From NCBI GenBank assembly GCA_016936255.1, contig JAFGYE010000072.1, positions 1-35,975 of the forward strand: 35,975 bases of DNA. The letters are read 5' to 3'. The DNA comes from Marinifilaceae bacterium. GTDB lineage: Bacteria; Bacteroidota; Bacteroidia; Bacteroidales; Marinifilaceae. The notes beneath the pieces are model-generated. The model was not told where the DNA came from, ran no database searches, and was given only the letters and a program-made list of their open reading frames with translations. Shown here in pieces: positions 8,486 to 17,038 of this stretch (position 1 is its first letter; each line of letters begins with the position of its first letter). The position numbers and the translations under genes were made by a program.

Positions 8486-8917
8486 ATGAGAAAATATATT
8501 AAAACCGCATTTATTGTTTCACTTATTCTTTCAATTAGTGTCTCGGCCTGTAAAGATGAAAAAAAGCCTCCTGTAAAAAAAGAAGTTACTGAAAAGGTGA
8601 AAGCAAAAAAAGAGACTTCAAAAGCTGAACTCAAGGCAGAGCCGGCAGTAGCTAAAAAGAAACTTGAACCTGTAGTTGAACAAGTTCCAAACAAATATTT
8701 TTTAATTTTAGCTAGTTTTCAAAATATAGAGAATGCAGAACGTTTGCAGCAAAAATTAATTAAGGAAGGATATCATTCTGAAATTTTCAAAGCTGCAAAT
8801 GGTTTTCACCGGGTTTCCTATAAAGCTTTTTCAGATCGCACTCTTGCTTTTCAGGAACTAAAATCAGCAAGAGCATCCGAGGAAAATAAAGAAAATTGGC
8901 TTTATATTAAACGATGA
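8486..8917 (+). CDS. SPOR-domain lipoprotein
   Basis: A 143-residue lipoprotein with lipobox SVSAC (Cys22), a Lys/Glu/Ala-rich linker at about 24-65, and a C-terminal SPOR domain from about 69 (YFLILASFQNIENAERLQQK... HRVSYKAF). SPOR domains bind denuded glycan strands of peptidoglycan, often at division sites, so an envelope or septal role is likely. A Bacteroidota-type promoter lies directly upstream. The second SPOR gene begins 19 bases after its stop, and the two share layout and probably arose by duplication. Confidence 0.85.
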   Translation: MRKYIKTAFIVSLILSISVSACKDEKKPPVKKEVTEKVKAKKETSKAELKAEPAVAKKKLEPVVEQVPNKYFLILASFQNIENAERLQQKLIKEGYHSEIFKAANGFHRVSYKAFSDRTLAFQELKSARASEENKENWLYIKR

Positions 8918-8936
8918 TTTGAAACTTAAAATCGAA

Positions 8937-9356
8937 ATGGTAAAATTTAACTTCTTTTTAATTCTTGTATTTCTTCTTTTTTCTGGATGTAAAGATAAAA
9001 AAACAGTAACTCCGATTGAAAAAGGGAAGCTTGCTGAACAGACAGCAAAACGATTGGTTCCTGAATTAACCCCTGAACCTGACAAGCCTGATCCAAAACT
9101 TACAAGTGAGCAAATTGCTGAAAACAGGAATTCTTTTGATTATCACATTGTAGCTGCCAGCTACAATAATATAGGTCAAGCTGAAAATTTTAAAGATAGA
9201 TTGTACCAAAAAGGATACCCAAGTATTGTAATGGAAAAAAACGGTAAGTTTCGTGTTGTGATGCAATCATTTAATAAAAAAGAAACGGCAATTAAAGAAC
9301 TGATTCGCTTACGGAAATTGAATAAAACACCGGATTTGTGGTTGTTACGCCAATAA
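8937..9356 (+). CDS. Second SPOR-domain lipoprotein
   Basis: A 139-residue lipoprotein with lipobox LFSGC (Cys18), a short proline/lysine linker and a C-terminal SPOR domain (FDYHIVAASYNNIGQAENF ... FRVVMQSF). I start at the ATG at 8937, which gives a normal lipoprotein signal; the frame is open from a TTG at 8919, one base after the previous stop. It is paralogous to the preceding gene and presumably co-transcribed. Its end lies 11 bases from the end of the convergent PAP2-like gene, with no hairpin between them. Confidence 0.83.
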   Translation: MVKFNFFLILVFLLFSGCKDKKTVTPIEKGKLAEQTAKRLVPELTPEPDKPDPKLTSEQIAENRNSFDYHIVAASYNNIGQAENFKDRLYQKGYPSIVMEKNGKFRVVMQSFNKKETAIKELIRLRKLNKTPDLWLLRQ

Positions 9357-9367
9357 ATAATAGAATT

Positions 9368-9970
9368 TTACAGTAGAAGCATACTAGAACAAATCGTTAC
9401 TAAACCAATTATAAAACCTGCGTAAACCTGAGATGGAGTATGCAGGTTTAATTTTAACCGGGAATAAGCAATTAGTCCTGCAAGAATAATTCCCACCATA
9501 AATACAAGTTTCAGAGAACTGGAATAAAGTATGGTAAAGGCAATTACCATTCCTAAAAACCCCCCAATACCTGCCATATGCAAACTAATTTTCCACTTTA
9601 GTGAGATAAGAGTTACAATAAAGATGGAAATAATAGCTGCCAGTTGTAAATTAGCGATTACCCTTGTGATTGGAAATTTAAGCAACATGTAATAACCTAA
9701 AAAATAAAATAGTATTGTCAATACCAGGGGAATGAGTCTTTCCTGACGTTTTTCCAAACCAATATTTGAAATTATATTCTGATTCTTCAGTAAAGGCAAG
9801 ATACTTAGGGGCAGTAATACCGTTGAAATTGCTACAATCATATAAATAACACGCACCAATTGATGGGGCGCAAAGTCAAGGTAGGTTCCTGAATGAAATA
9901 TTACAAAAACAGAAATCAATGGCATTAACATTGGATGTGCCACTCCTGATATTATTCGGGCGAAATTCAT
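9368..9970 (-). CDS. PAP2-like integral membrane protein
   Basis: A 200-residue protein with about six transmembrane helices. Remnants of the PAP2 phosphatase signature are visible in order: a basic KRQERLIP segment (74-81), SLH with H131 in the position of PSGH, and SRLKLNLHTPSQVYAG (170-185) resembling SRxxxxxHxxxDVxxG, with H177 retained but the acid replaced by Q181. PAP2 enzymes dephosphorylate lipid phosphates such as undecaprenyl pyrophosphate. Because the third motif lacks its aspartate and the second is weak, this could be a divergent enzyme or a non-catalytic relative. It lies downstream of rpoN, with a terminator-promoter hairpin between them. Confidence 0.65.
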   Translation of the reverse strand: MNFARIISGVAHPMLMPLISVFVIFHSGTYLDFAPHQLVRVIYMIVAISTVLLPLSILPLLKNQNIISNIGLEKRQERLIPLVLTILFYFLGYYMLLKFPITRVIANLQLAAIISIFIVTLISLKWKISLHMAGIGGFLGMVIAFTILYSSSLKLVFMVGIILAGLIAYSRLKLNLHTPSQVYAGFIIGLVTICSSMLLL

Positions 9971-10049
9971 ATATAGTAGATTTGAGATGCAGGATAGAAG
10001 ATGTGAAAAAATATTTACATCATTTATCCAAACTCTTTAATAAAACAAA

Positions 10050-10075
10050 GGTGCAAAGATAATTGTCTTTGCACC
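10050..10075 (-). terminator. rpoN terminator hairpin containing a promoter box
   Basis: A perfect 10-bp stem (GGTGCAAAGA/TCTTTGCACC) with a 6-base loop is followed on the minus strand by TTTGTTTTATT, 25 bases after the rpoN stop. The downstream arm also spells TATCTTTG on the minus strand (10054-10061), a TANNTTTG promoter box pointing at the PAP2-like gene that starts at 9970. Confidence 0.65.
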
Positions 10076-10099
10076 AACTCGTTTATTCTTTAACAAAAT

Positions 10100-11554
10100 T
10101 TATAATTCTTTTCTTAATCTGGCCACAGGAATATTTAATTGTTCCCTGTATTTAGCTACAGTACGCCTTGCTATCATATAGGATTTCTCCTTTAAAATAA
10201 GCGCTAACTTATCATCCGTTAATGGCTTTTTTTTATCCTCATTATCAATACATTCATGCAGTATTTTCTTTATCTCACGAGTCGACACCTCTTCTCCCGA
10301 ATCGGTTTGCAAACCCTCGGAAAAGAAATATTTTAAAGAAAAAATACCAAAATGAGTTTGTATGTATTTCGAATTTGAAACCCGTGATATTGTTGAAATA
10401 TCGAGTCCTGTGATTTCAGCAATATCTTTAAGAATCATTGGTCTGAGTTTACGTTCATCACCTTCTAGAAAATATTCCCGCTGAAAATCAATAATCGCGT
10501 TCATACTTATCAACAATGTATTTTGTCTTTGTTTAATTGCATCAATAAACCATTTTGCTGAATCGAGCTTTTGCTTCACAAACATAACGGCATCTTTATT
10601 CTCTCTTGACTGATTTTTTTTATTCCCGGAATAATCCTCAAGCATTTCGGAATAAGCTCTGCTAATATGTAATTCGGGAACATTTCGTGAATTCAGGCAA
10701 AGCATCAAATCACCATCTTCCTCTTCCAATATAAAATCGGGAATGATAGTAGGCGATGCTTTATCTAATGGGTTATTAAATGTGCTTCCCGGTTTTGGAT
10801 TTAACTTTAAAATTTCGTCAACAGCACATTTAAAATCTTCATCGCTTGCGCCAACTCTCTTCTGAATTTTATCGTAGTGCTTTTTGGTAAACTCTTCAAA
10901 ATTCTTTTTCAGAATCAGCTTAGCTAATTTTACATCTGGATTAAATTTGCCTTTGCGTTCAATCTGAAGAAGCAAGCACTCCTGCAGGTCACGTGCACCA
11001 ACTCCTGCGGGATCAAAATCCTGGATTACCCGCAACAATTCCACTAATTCTTCATAGGAAGTCTCAACCCCCATAGAGAAAGCCAAATCATCCACAATGC
11101 TTTCAATCTCTCTTCGAAGGTATCCGTCTTCATCAATATTTCCAATCAGATACTCCGTTAAAGCATATTTTTCAGGAGTAAGAATGCGCAATCCTAACTG
11201 TGATATCAGCAATTCATGAAAAGTTGTTCCTCCCGAAAAAGGAATTTCTTCGTGCTTATCGTCTTGCGAATAATTTTGTGCAGAAAGCTTATAAGATGGA
11301 GTGTCTTCATCATTCATATAATCTTCCAAAGAAAACTCTTCCTGGTCTTTGTCTTTCTCGGGAGTTTCATCGGATTGATTGTCATCATGATAATCTTCTT
11401 CATTATTTCCTTCTTCCAGAACAGGATTCTCTTCCAACTCTTTTTTAATTCGCTCTTCAAGCTGCAAAGTTGGAAGCTCCAACAATTTTATCACCTGAAT
11501 TTGCTGAGGTGATAATTTCTGTAATAACTTTTGCTGTAAACTTTGCTTTAGCAT
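10100..11554 (-). CDS. rpoN: RNA polymerase sigma-54 factor RpoN
   Basis: Alternative sigma factor that directs RNA polymerase to -24/-12 promoters and needs an AAA+ activator to open them. From the chosen start it is 484 residues. Region I is the Gln/Leu-rich N-terminus (LKQSLQQKLLQKLSPQQIQ ... LQLEERIKKELEENP), region II is the acidic linker (about 55-100), then the core-binding and DNA-binding domains. The C-terminal RpoN box reads ARRTVAKYRE. I start at 11554 because LKQSLQQKL is the standard N-terminus; the frame is open to 11635 with 27 unlike residues. asnS lies upstream with its own terminator, so rpoN probably has its own promoter, though I found no clear box. Confidence 0.96.
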   Translation of the reverse strand: MLKQSLQQKLLQKLSPQQIQVIKLLELPTLQLEERIKKELEENPVLEEGNNEEDYHDDNQSDETPEKDKDQEEFSLEDYMNDEDTPSYKLSAQNYSQDDKHEEIPFSGGTTFHELLISQLGLRILTPEKYALTEYLIGNIDEDGYLRREIESIVDDLAFSMGVETSYEELVELLRVIQDFDPAGVGARDLQECLLLQIERKGKFNPDVKLAKLILKKNFEEFTKKHYDKIQKRVGASDEDFKCAVDEILKLNPKPGSTFNNPLDKASPTIIPDFILEEEDGDLMLCLNSRNVPELHISRAYSEMLEDYSGNKKNQSRENKDAVMFVKQKLDSAKWFIDAIKQRQNTLLISMNAIIDFQREYFLEGDERKLRPMILKDIAEITGLDISTISRVSNSKYIQTHFGIFSLKYFFSEGLQTDSGEEVSTREIKKILHECIDNEDKKKPLTDDKLALILKEKSYMIARRTVAKYREQLNIPVARLRKEL

Positions 11555-11865
11555 ACTGATTCCGTTCTTTTTTTTGAATGAAGCAAGGTACATATTCTCT
11601 TGTGAACTTACAAGAAGATCATCGTGCAAGAACAATTTTCAAGCCAGAATAGGTAAGTATCAAAATCTTAAGCACAAGAGATAGTCTCAAAAGGCTCAAA
11701 ATAAATAGCTTACTTCATTGTTTTTTACAAGCAATTCCACCAAATATTACCTTACCGGGATAAAAAATGCAATAAAACCCCGAATTTTAATATTAAAAGT
11801 ATAAAGCACAAAAAAACCGTACTACATATGTAATACGGTTTTCTATATCATTTGTTTTTACCCTT
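11555..11865. other. rpoN-asnS intergenic region
   Basis: About 310 bases between the rpoN start and the asnS stop. It contains the asnS terminator at 11813-11842 and AT-rich sequence that must hold the rpoN promoter, but I found no TANNTTTG box on the minus strand. Confidence 0.5.
11813..11842 (-). terminator. asnS terminator
   Basis: A 9-bp stem (AAAACCGTA/TACGGTTTT) whose 12-base loop contains the palindrome CATATG. On the minus strand it ends in a run of seven T, about 25 bases after the asnS stop. Confidence 0.7.
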
Positions 11866-13311
11866 TTAAAACTCAGCATTTTTAGGTGTTCTGGGAAAAG
11901 GAATTACGTCACGAATATTACCCATTCCAGTAACAAACAACATCATTCTCTCAAATCCCAGTCCGAAACCACTGTGTGTAGCTGTTCCGAATCTTCTGGT
12001 ATCCAGATACCAGTCCATATCTTCAGAAGGTATACCCATTTCTTTCATACGGGTTACCAATTTATCGTAGTCTTCCTCACGCTGCGAACCTCCAATAATT
12101 TCCCCAATTCCAGGAAATAGAATATCCATAGCAGCTACCGTTTTTCCATCCTCATTTTGCTTCATATAAAAAGATTTGATCTCCTTTGGATAATCAATCA
12201 AAATAACTGGTTTCATGAATTTTTTCTCTACCAAATATCTCTCATGCTCCGATTGAAGATCAGCTCCCCAACCATCAATCAGATATTGAAATTTCTTCTT
12301 TTTATTTGGCTGGGAGTTACGAAGAATATCAATTGCCTCAGTATAAGTTAAACGAACAAAATCATTCTCCAAAACAAATTTCAACTTCTCAATCAATTCC
12401 ATTGATTGCTCATCAGCTTTCTTTCCTTTTTCCTCTTCTTTTAATCTCTTACTCAAAAATTCAAGATCTTCCATACAGTTGTCCAAAGCATATTTAATCA
12501 TATACTTCAAAAACTCTTCGGCCAAATCCATGTTATCGTTGATATCATAGAATGCCATTTCCGGCTCTATCATCCAAAACTCAGCCAGGTGACGGGTTGT
12601 ATTTGAATTTTCGGCACGAAATGTAGGACCAAATGTATAAATCTCACCCAAAGCCATTGCTCCTAATTCACCTTCCAGCTGACCGGAAACTGTAAGGTTC
12701 GTTTCTTTTCCAAAGAAATCTTCCTTATAATTAATGCTTCCATCTTCGTTTAAAGGTGGATTTTTAGGATTTAAAGTACTTACTCTAAACATTTCTCCGG
12801 CACCTTCAGCATCCGAACCTGTAATAAGTGGGGTATGCATATAGAAAAAGCCTTTTTTATTAAAGAATTCGTGCACCGCAAAAGCCATTGCATGACGAAT
12901 ACGGAAAACCGCACTAAACGTACTGGTACGAAAACGTAAGTGTGCTTTTTCCCTCAAAAATTCCAAAGAATGTTTCTTTGGTTGAAGTGGATATTTCTCC
13001 GGATCTGCAACACCTAAAACCTCAATTTTTGTTGCAGAAACCTCAACACTCTGTCCGCTTCCCTGCGATGCGATAACCTCTCCAACAACAGAAATAGCTG
13101 CTCCTGTAGAAATTTTCTTTAATAAATCCTCATTAAAATTAGGAACATCAACAACAATCTGAAGATTTTGAATCGTAGAACCATCATTTAAGGCGATAAA
13201 ATTAATTTGCTTATTTCCACGCTTAGTTCTAACCCAACCTTTCACATTTACTTCACTGCCAACTTCATTCGAAACCAACAGGTTCTTGATCTTTATTCTT
13301 TTCTGTTCCAT
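11866..13311 (-). CDS. asnS: Asparagine--tRNA ligase
   Basis: Class II aminoacyl-tRNA synthetase charging tRNA-Asn, 481 residues, normal for the bacterial enzyme. An N-terminal OB-fold anticodon-binding domain ([20 protein letters not shown]) is followed by the catalytic domain, with class II motif 2 in [24 protein letters not shown] and motif 3 in [15 protein letters not shown] near the end. An insert of charged residues at about 290-310 ([14 protein letters not shown]) is seen in Bacteroidota homologues. A TATTTTTG box on the minus strand at 13345-13352, 33 bases before the start, may be its -7 element although no -33 was found. Confidence 0.97.
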   Translation of the reverse strand: MEQKRIKIKNLLVSNEVGSEVNVKGWVRTKRGNKQINFIALNDGSTIQNLQIVVDVPNFNEDLLKKISTGAAISVVGEVIASQGSGQSVEVSATKIEVLGVADPEKYPLQPKKHSLEFLREKAHLRFRTSTFSAVFRIRHAMAFAVHEFFNKKGFFYMHTPLITGSDAEGAGEMFRVSTLNPKNPPLNEDGSINYKEDFFGKETNLTVSGQLEGELGAMALGEIYTFGPTFRAENSNTTRHLAEFWMIEPEMAFYDINDNMDLAEEFLKYMIKYALDNCMEDLEFLSKRLKEEEKGKKADEQSMELIEKLKFVLENDFVRLTYTEAIDILRNSQPNKKKKFQYLIDGWGADLQSEHERYLVEKKFMKPVILIDYPKEIKSFYMKQNEDGKTVAAMDILFPGIGEIIGGSQREEDYDKLVTRMKEMGIPSEDMDWYLDTRRFGTATHSGFGLGFERMMLFVTGMGNIRDVIPFPRTPKNAEF

Positions 13312-13344
13312 TTTATATTACTGGTTAATGAGATAATAAGTTTA

Positions 13345-13352
13345 CAAAAATA
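13345..13352 (-). promoter_or_regulatory. Possible -7 box for asnS
   Basis: The minus strand reads TATTTTTG (TANNTTTG), 33 bases before the asnS start. The nearest upstream TTG is too close (12-base spacer), so the call rests on one element only. Confidence 0.3.
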
Positions 13353-13589
13353 TAAAATTGGATTCAATTATGGTCTTATTAAATAAATAATCACCTAAAA
13401 TCGTAAGACAAACTGGATATTAATTCCCTTAATAAACCTAAATACCTTTTTTTTTCAACATTAAAATGCCAACGCAAACGATTGATTTGATGATACTTAT
13501 TTGAACCGCAAAGGAATTTAATGCAAGTATCATTATGATTTTTTATTAAGAATAGTATCTTTAAGGCCTTCAAACAATCTAGTAACTAT

Positions 13590-15248
13590 ATGAATCAGAA
13601 CAAGTTAATAAATTCAATTAGCAAAACTATACATAAAAACTGGGAGCAACCTGCATTTACTAATTACCAGAAAGATACTATTACCTACCAGGAAGTTGCT
13701 CAAAGAATACATTGGATGCATCTTCTTTTTAAGGAGTTAGGAATAAAAAAAGGAGATAAAATTGCGGTTATTGGCCGTAATTTAAACAATTGGGCAGTTA
13801 CTTATTTAGGAGCCATAACTTACGGAGCTATAATTGTACCCATTCTTCCTGATTTTAATTCCAGCGATATTCATCACATCGTTAATCATTCCGAATCTAC
13901 ATTACTTTTTACTACCGAAAATATTTTCAATAAAATTGATGATTCAAAAATCGCAAAACTAAAAGGTATCATTTCATTGGAAGACTTTAACGTTTTTTGT
14001 TCATCGTGCGACAAATTGAAAAAAGCAGTTGAAAAAGCCAATGCAGAATCACTAAAAAATAAGGTAGATAAGAATAAACTAAATTACGCCAATCCTAAAG
14101 ATGAAGATATTGCTGTTCTATCTTATACATCAGGAACATCGGGATTTTCGAAAGGGGTAATGCTGGCCTTTGAATCATTGTATTCGAATGTACAAATCGG
14201 ATTCGACCATATTGATTTACACCCGCAAGACAAAGTAGTTTCATTTTTGCCATTGGCACATGTATTCGGCTGTATGTTCGAATTCCTCACCGAATTCTGT
14301 TGTGGATGCCATGTTACATTTCTTTCAAGAGTACCAACTCCACAGTTAATCACCAAGGCTTTTCAGGAAGTGCAACCTCGCTTAATCTGCTTGGTTCCTC
14401 TTATTATGGAAAAGATCTATAAAAAAAGAATATTACCAGCCCTGGAAAGCAGAAGAGTGAAACTGATGCTTAAGATTCCATTATTGGAAAAGAAAATTTA
14501 TAAGAAAATTCGAAATTCACTCACAGAAACCTTTGGCGGGAAATTTATAGAAGTGATTATTGGAGGCGCGGCCTTAAGTAAAGAAGTGGAAGATTTTCTT
14601 CTTAAAATAGAATTCCCATTTTCTGTTGGTTACGGAATGACGGAATGTGGTCCACTAATTAGTTATAGCCCAAACAGTAAATTTCGTGCACATTCTTGTG
14701 GGAAAGTAGTTGATCGTATGCAGGTTAGAATCAAATCTGATGACCCGTTCCATATTGTTGGTGAAATTCAGGTGAAAGGCTCCAACGTAATGAAAGGCTA
14801 CTACAAAAATCCTGAAGCAACAAAAGAAGCTCTTGATAAAGACGGTTGGTTGGGAACGGGGGATCTTGGAATCATTGATAAAGACGATAACATATACATC
14901 AAAGGCAGATGTAAGAATATGCTGCTTGGTCCATCAGGACAGAATATTTATCCGGAAGAAATTGAAGCATGCTTAAATAATATGCCGTTTATTCAGGAAT
15001 CAATTGTTACTGATGATAAAGATCACAAGTTAATTGCACTGATCTATCCGGATTACGAAGCTTGTGATGCGGAAGGATTAAACAAAGACGAAATTGAAGA
15101 AGCTCTTAATAAGGACAAGCAAATTTTAAACAAAAGCTTTCCTGCCTATATGAAAATATCACGGGTTATTGTATTTCCCGAGGAATTTAAGAAAACTCCC
15201 AAAAGAAATATAAAAAGATATTTGTACACTAGTTTGTATCACGAATAA
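13590..15248 (+). CDS. AMP-forming long-chain acyl-CoA synthetase
   Basis: Adenylate-forming enzyme of the ANL superfamily, 552 residues, most like long-chain fatty acid-CoA ligases, which activate fatty acids with ATP and CoA for membrane lipid remodelling or degradation. Seen: the phosphate loop SYTSGTSGFSKG (about 178-189), the adenine motif GYGMTECGP (about 346-354), GWLGTGDLG (about 419-427), the hinge region KGRCKNMLLGPSGQNIYPEE, and the C-terminal catalytic lysine in KKTPKRNIKRYLY (about 536). The substrate is not certain; the C-terminal KR-rich end favours a long-chain acyl-CoA ligase. It stands alone and ends in an 18-bp hairpin shared with the convergent gene. Confidence 0.92.
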   Translation: MNQNKLINSISKTIHKNWEQPAFTNYQKDTITYQEVAQRIHWMHLLFKELGIKKGDKIAVIGRNLNNWAVTYLGAITYGAIIVPILPDFNSSDIHHIVNHSESTLLFTTENIFNKIDDSKIAKLKGIISLEDFNVFCSSCDKLKKAVEKANAESLKNKVDKNKLNYANPKDEDIAVLSYTSGTSGFSKGVMLAFESLYSNVQIGFDHIDLHPQDKVVSFLPLAHVFGCMFEFLTEFCCGCHVTFLSRVPTPQLITKAFQEVQPRLICLVPLIMEKIYKKRILPALESRRVKLMLKIPLLEKKIYKKIRNSLTETFGGKFIEVIIGGAALSKEVEDFLLKIEFPFSVGYGMTECGPLISYSPNSKFRAHSCGKVVDRMQVRIKSDDPFHIVGEIQVKGSNVMKGYYKNPEATKEALDKDGWLGTGDLGIIDKDDNIYIKGRCKNMLLGPSGQNIYPEEIEACLNNMPFIQESIVTDDKDHKLIALIYPDYEACDAEGLNKDEIEEALNKDKQILNKSFPAYMKISRVIVFPEEFKKTPKRNIKRYLYTSLYHE

Positions 15249-15289
15249 AAATAGAAATCCATTCCTTTAAAGAATGGATTTCTATTTTT
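15247..15289. terminator. Long bidirectional terminator overlapping a stop codon
   Basis: A perfect 18-bp stem (from AAAAATAGAAATCC to its mirror) with a 7-base loop starts one base before the end of the acyl-CoA synthetase gene. Its right arm includes the last codons and stop of the convergent minus-strand gene at 15282. A/T tails on both sides suit termination in both directions. Confidence 0.75.
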
Positions 15290-16136
15290 TAAATAAACCA
15301 TTCTGAAGGCGGGTTGTGTGATTCAATTTAAAGACAAAATCGATAACCGGCATCGCTAAAAACTGAGACCCGTAATTGGTGTTCAGGTAGTATAATTTAT
15401 ACCCTCCCGAAACAGAAAATTTACTGTCGCGGTGCCAATGAATTTTCCCATGACTCTCAGCAGCCCATTCACCATTAAAATCGATAGAATAGTAATCTGC
15501 GTTGATCGAAAAGTTAAAATTCCGGTAAACATTTCCATCCAATTCTACTCCTGCAAAATAAAGCTTTTGGCTGTTATGATAGGATGCTGTTCTGTGGTAT
15601 AAAAAATGATAATCGAGCAATGGTAACTGAGAGTCTCCTGTTGTTAACGAAAAATCAAAACCAAGCCTTCCTGTAAGTACTAAATCGGGAAGTTTAATAA
15701 AACAATCTTTAGGCTGGGGATTAATTATATGACTAACAATCAATTCATTTCTAAAGGTGAAAATATGCGGAATTACTGCCGACTCGGGGATTTGATCTTG
15801 AAATCCACTATTTCTTGCCCATTTAAGACCAGGCGTAGGATAATACAAACTGTGTTGGGTCGAAACGATTGTGTTTTGTCCGAACCATTCATGTTTTACT
15901 CCAATATTAGGAGCAAATGGAAATAGTAATAACTGAGAATTAATTTCCGTTTTGGGATAATTTCCATATCTACTTACAACCAATGCACTTAGATGTATTT
16001 CACCCGAGGGAACCACCTTAGCTCCCCGTTCAGTCCAACTGCTGAAATAATCAATACGTTCTCCTCCAACCAAGGAAACTTGAGCCATGCTGTTGCCGGC
16101 AACAAGCAGCAAAAAAAGCCATAATAAATTCTTCAT
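15282..16136 (-). CDS. Outer-membrane-like exported protein
   Basis: A 284-residue protein with a signal peptide (MKNLLWLFLLLVAGNSMAQ). The mature part is rich in aromatic residues and alternating beta strands (for example KLYFAGVELDGNVYRNF, FSINADYYSIDF), ending in LQNGLFKK, which suggests a small outer-membrane beta barrel, but the function is unknown. I start at the ATG at 16136, which gives a clean signal peptide; the frame is open three codons further. It is divergent from the TetR efflux operon (289-base gap) and convergent with the acyl-CoA synthetase. Confidence 0.7.
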   Translation of the reverse strand: MKNLLWLFLLLVAGNSMAQVSLVGGERIDYFSSWTERGAKVVPSGEIHLSALVVSRYGNYPKTEINSQLLLFPFAPNIGVKHEWFGQNTIVSTQHSLYYPTPGLKWARNSGFQDQIPESAVIPHIFTFRNELIVSHIINPQPKDCFIKLPDLVLTGRLGFDFSLTTGDSQLPLLDYHFLYHRTASYHNSQKLYFAGVELDGNVYRNFNFSINADYYSIDFNGEWAAESHGKIHWHRDSKFSVSGGYKLYYLNTNYGSQFLAMPVIDFVFKLNHTTRLQNGLFKK

Positions 16137-16368
16137 ACAAATCATCTTTCCTTAAATAACCACAAAATTCACGTTTTAGTATTTAGTCTGCCAATACAAA
16201 AAATCCTTTTCTGCAAAACAGTTTGTATCAATCCTTTTACCGATAAAATATGAAGTGTTACCTAATAAGTTGATCTGAAATAAAACAAGATCTATATTTT
16301 TATTTTTACAACGAAAAACCTATGCATTTAAAATAACTTAAGTGTTAACAAAATTTAACGGACGAGCT

Positions 16369-16396
16369 GGAAACTTTTAAAACTAAAATAGTTTCC
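16369..16396. promoter_or_regulatory. Candidate TetR operator
   Basis: A perfect 7-bp inverted repeat, GGAAACT ... AGTTTCC, with a 14-base AT-rich centre (28 bp in all) ends 18 bases before the -7 box of the tetR gene, so a bound repressor would cover the -33 region. Its place and symmetry fit a TetR-family autorepression site. Confidence 0.45.
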
Positions 16397-16413
16397 AAAG
16401 TTTTTAATTGATT

Positions 16414-16421
16414 TATATTTG
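16414..16421 (+). promoter_or_regulatory. -7 box of the efflux operon, nearly leaderless
   Basis: TATATTTG followed by CA matches the TANNTTTG element. It ends only five bases before the ATG at 16426, so transcription probably starts at or very near the start codon. No clear -33 TTG is seen at the right distance. Confidence 0.5.
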
Positions 16422-16425
16422 CATC

Positions 16426-17034
16426 ATGAATGAGCAAAAAATAAATATCATTACAACTAGCTGGGCTTTATTTTTTCAATATGGCATTAAAAGTATAAGC
16501 ATGGATGACATTGCTTCAAAAATGGGTATGTCTAAAAAAACATTATACAATTATTTCACCAACAAAAATGAACTAATAAATGAAACCTGCGAATGGGATA
16601 TTAATAATCCCCAGTTTTCGTTCAAATCTGATCAGATTATCAATTTAAACGCCCTCGATCAATATTTTGAATTTTTTAGTTTTATTAATGAGAAGATTCT
16701 TAAAAAATGTGATTCTCTGGACTATGATTTGAAAAAATATTACCCTGAGATTTGGAATAATTTTAAAGATGAGAAGATAAAACTATTTCAAAGAGAATTA
16801 CTTTATAATCTGCAAAAGGGAATTAACGAAGGCTTATACCGGCCTGAATTAAATATCCAATTTGTTAGTAAGAATCTGGTGAGTTTTTATTTAAATCTTA
16901 ACACAACAGAATATCAGGTATTTTCGAGCGAAGAAGTTTTTAATAAAGATATGCACAGAGAATTGACCCTCTATCATCTTTATGGTATTTGTACAAATAA
17001 AGGAATTGAATATTTTAAAAATAAATTTAAATAA
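16426..17034 (+). CDS. TetR-family transcriptional regulator
   Basis: A 202-residue one-component repressor with an N-terminal helix-turn-helix (about residues 26-52: SISMDDIASKMGMSKKTLYN YF, with the usual NYFTNKNELI) and a helical ligand-binding C-terminal domain typical of TetR proteins. The start at 16426 (MNEQK) is preferred: the frame opens at 16408, but the promoter box overlaps that. It is the first gene of an efflux operon, four bases ahead of the tolC-like gene, so it very likely regulates itself and the pump; a candidate operator lies upstream. The inducing ligand cannot be read from sequence. Confidence 0.93.
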   Translation: MNEQKINIITTSWALFFQYGIKSISMDDIASKMGMSKKTLYNYFTNKNELINETCEWDINNPQFSFKSDQIINLNALDQYFEFFSFINEKILKKCDSLDYDLKKYYPEIWNNFKDEKIKLFQRELLYNLQKGINEGLYRPELNIQFVSKNLVSFYLNLNTTEYQVFSSEEVFNKDMHRELTLYHLYGICTNKGIEYFKNKFK

Positions 17035-17038
17035 TACA

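Noticed and set aside
13391-13573. 60-residue minus-strand open frame upstream of the acyl-CoA synthetase
   Set aside because: Low-complexity composition, no recognisable domain, and it lies in the promoter region of the next gene.
16345-16361. TTAACA ... TTAACG direct repeat resembling a Pho box near tetR
   Set aside because: Period is 10 rather than 11 bp and no phosphate gene is adjacent; it shows that such matches occur by chance in this AT-rich DNA.
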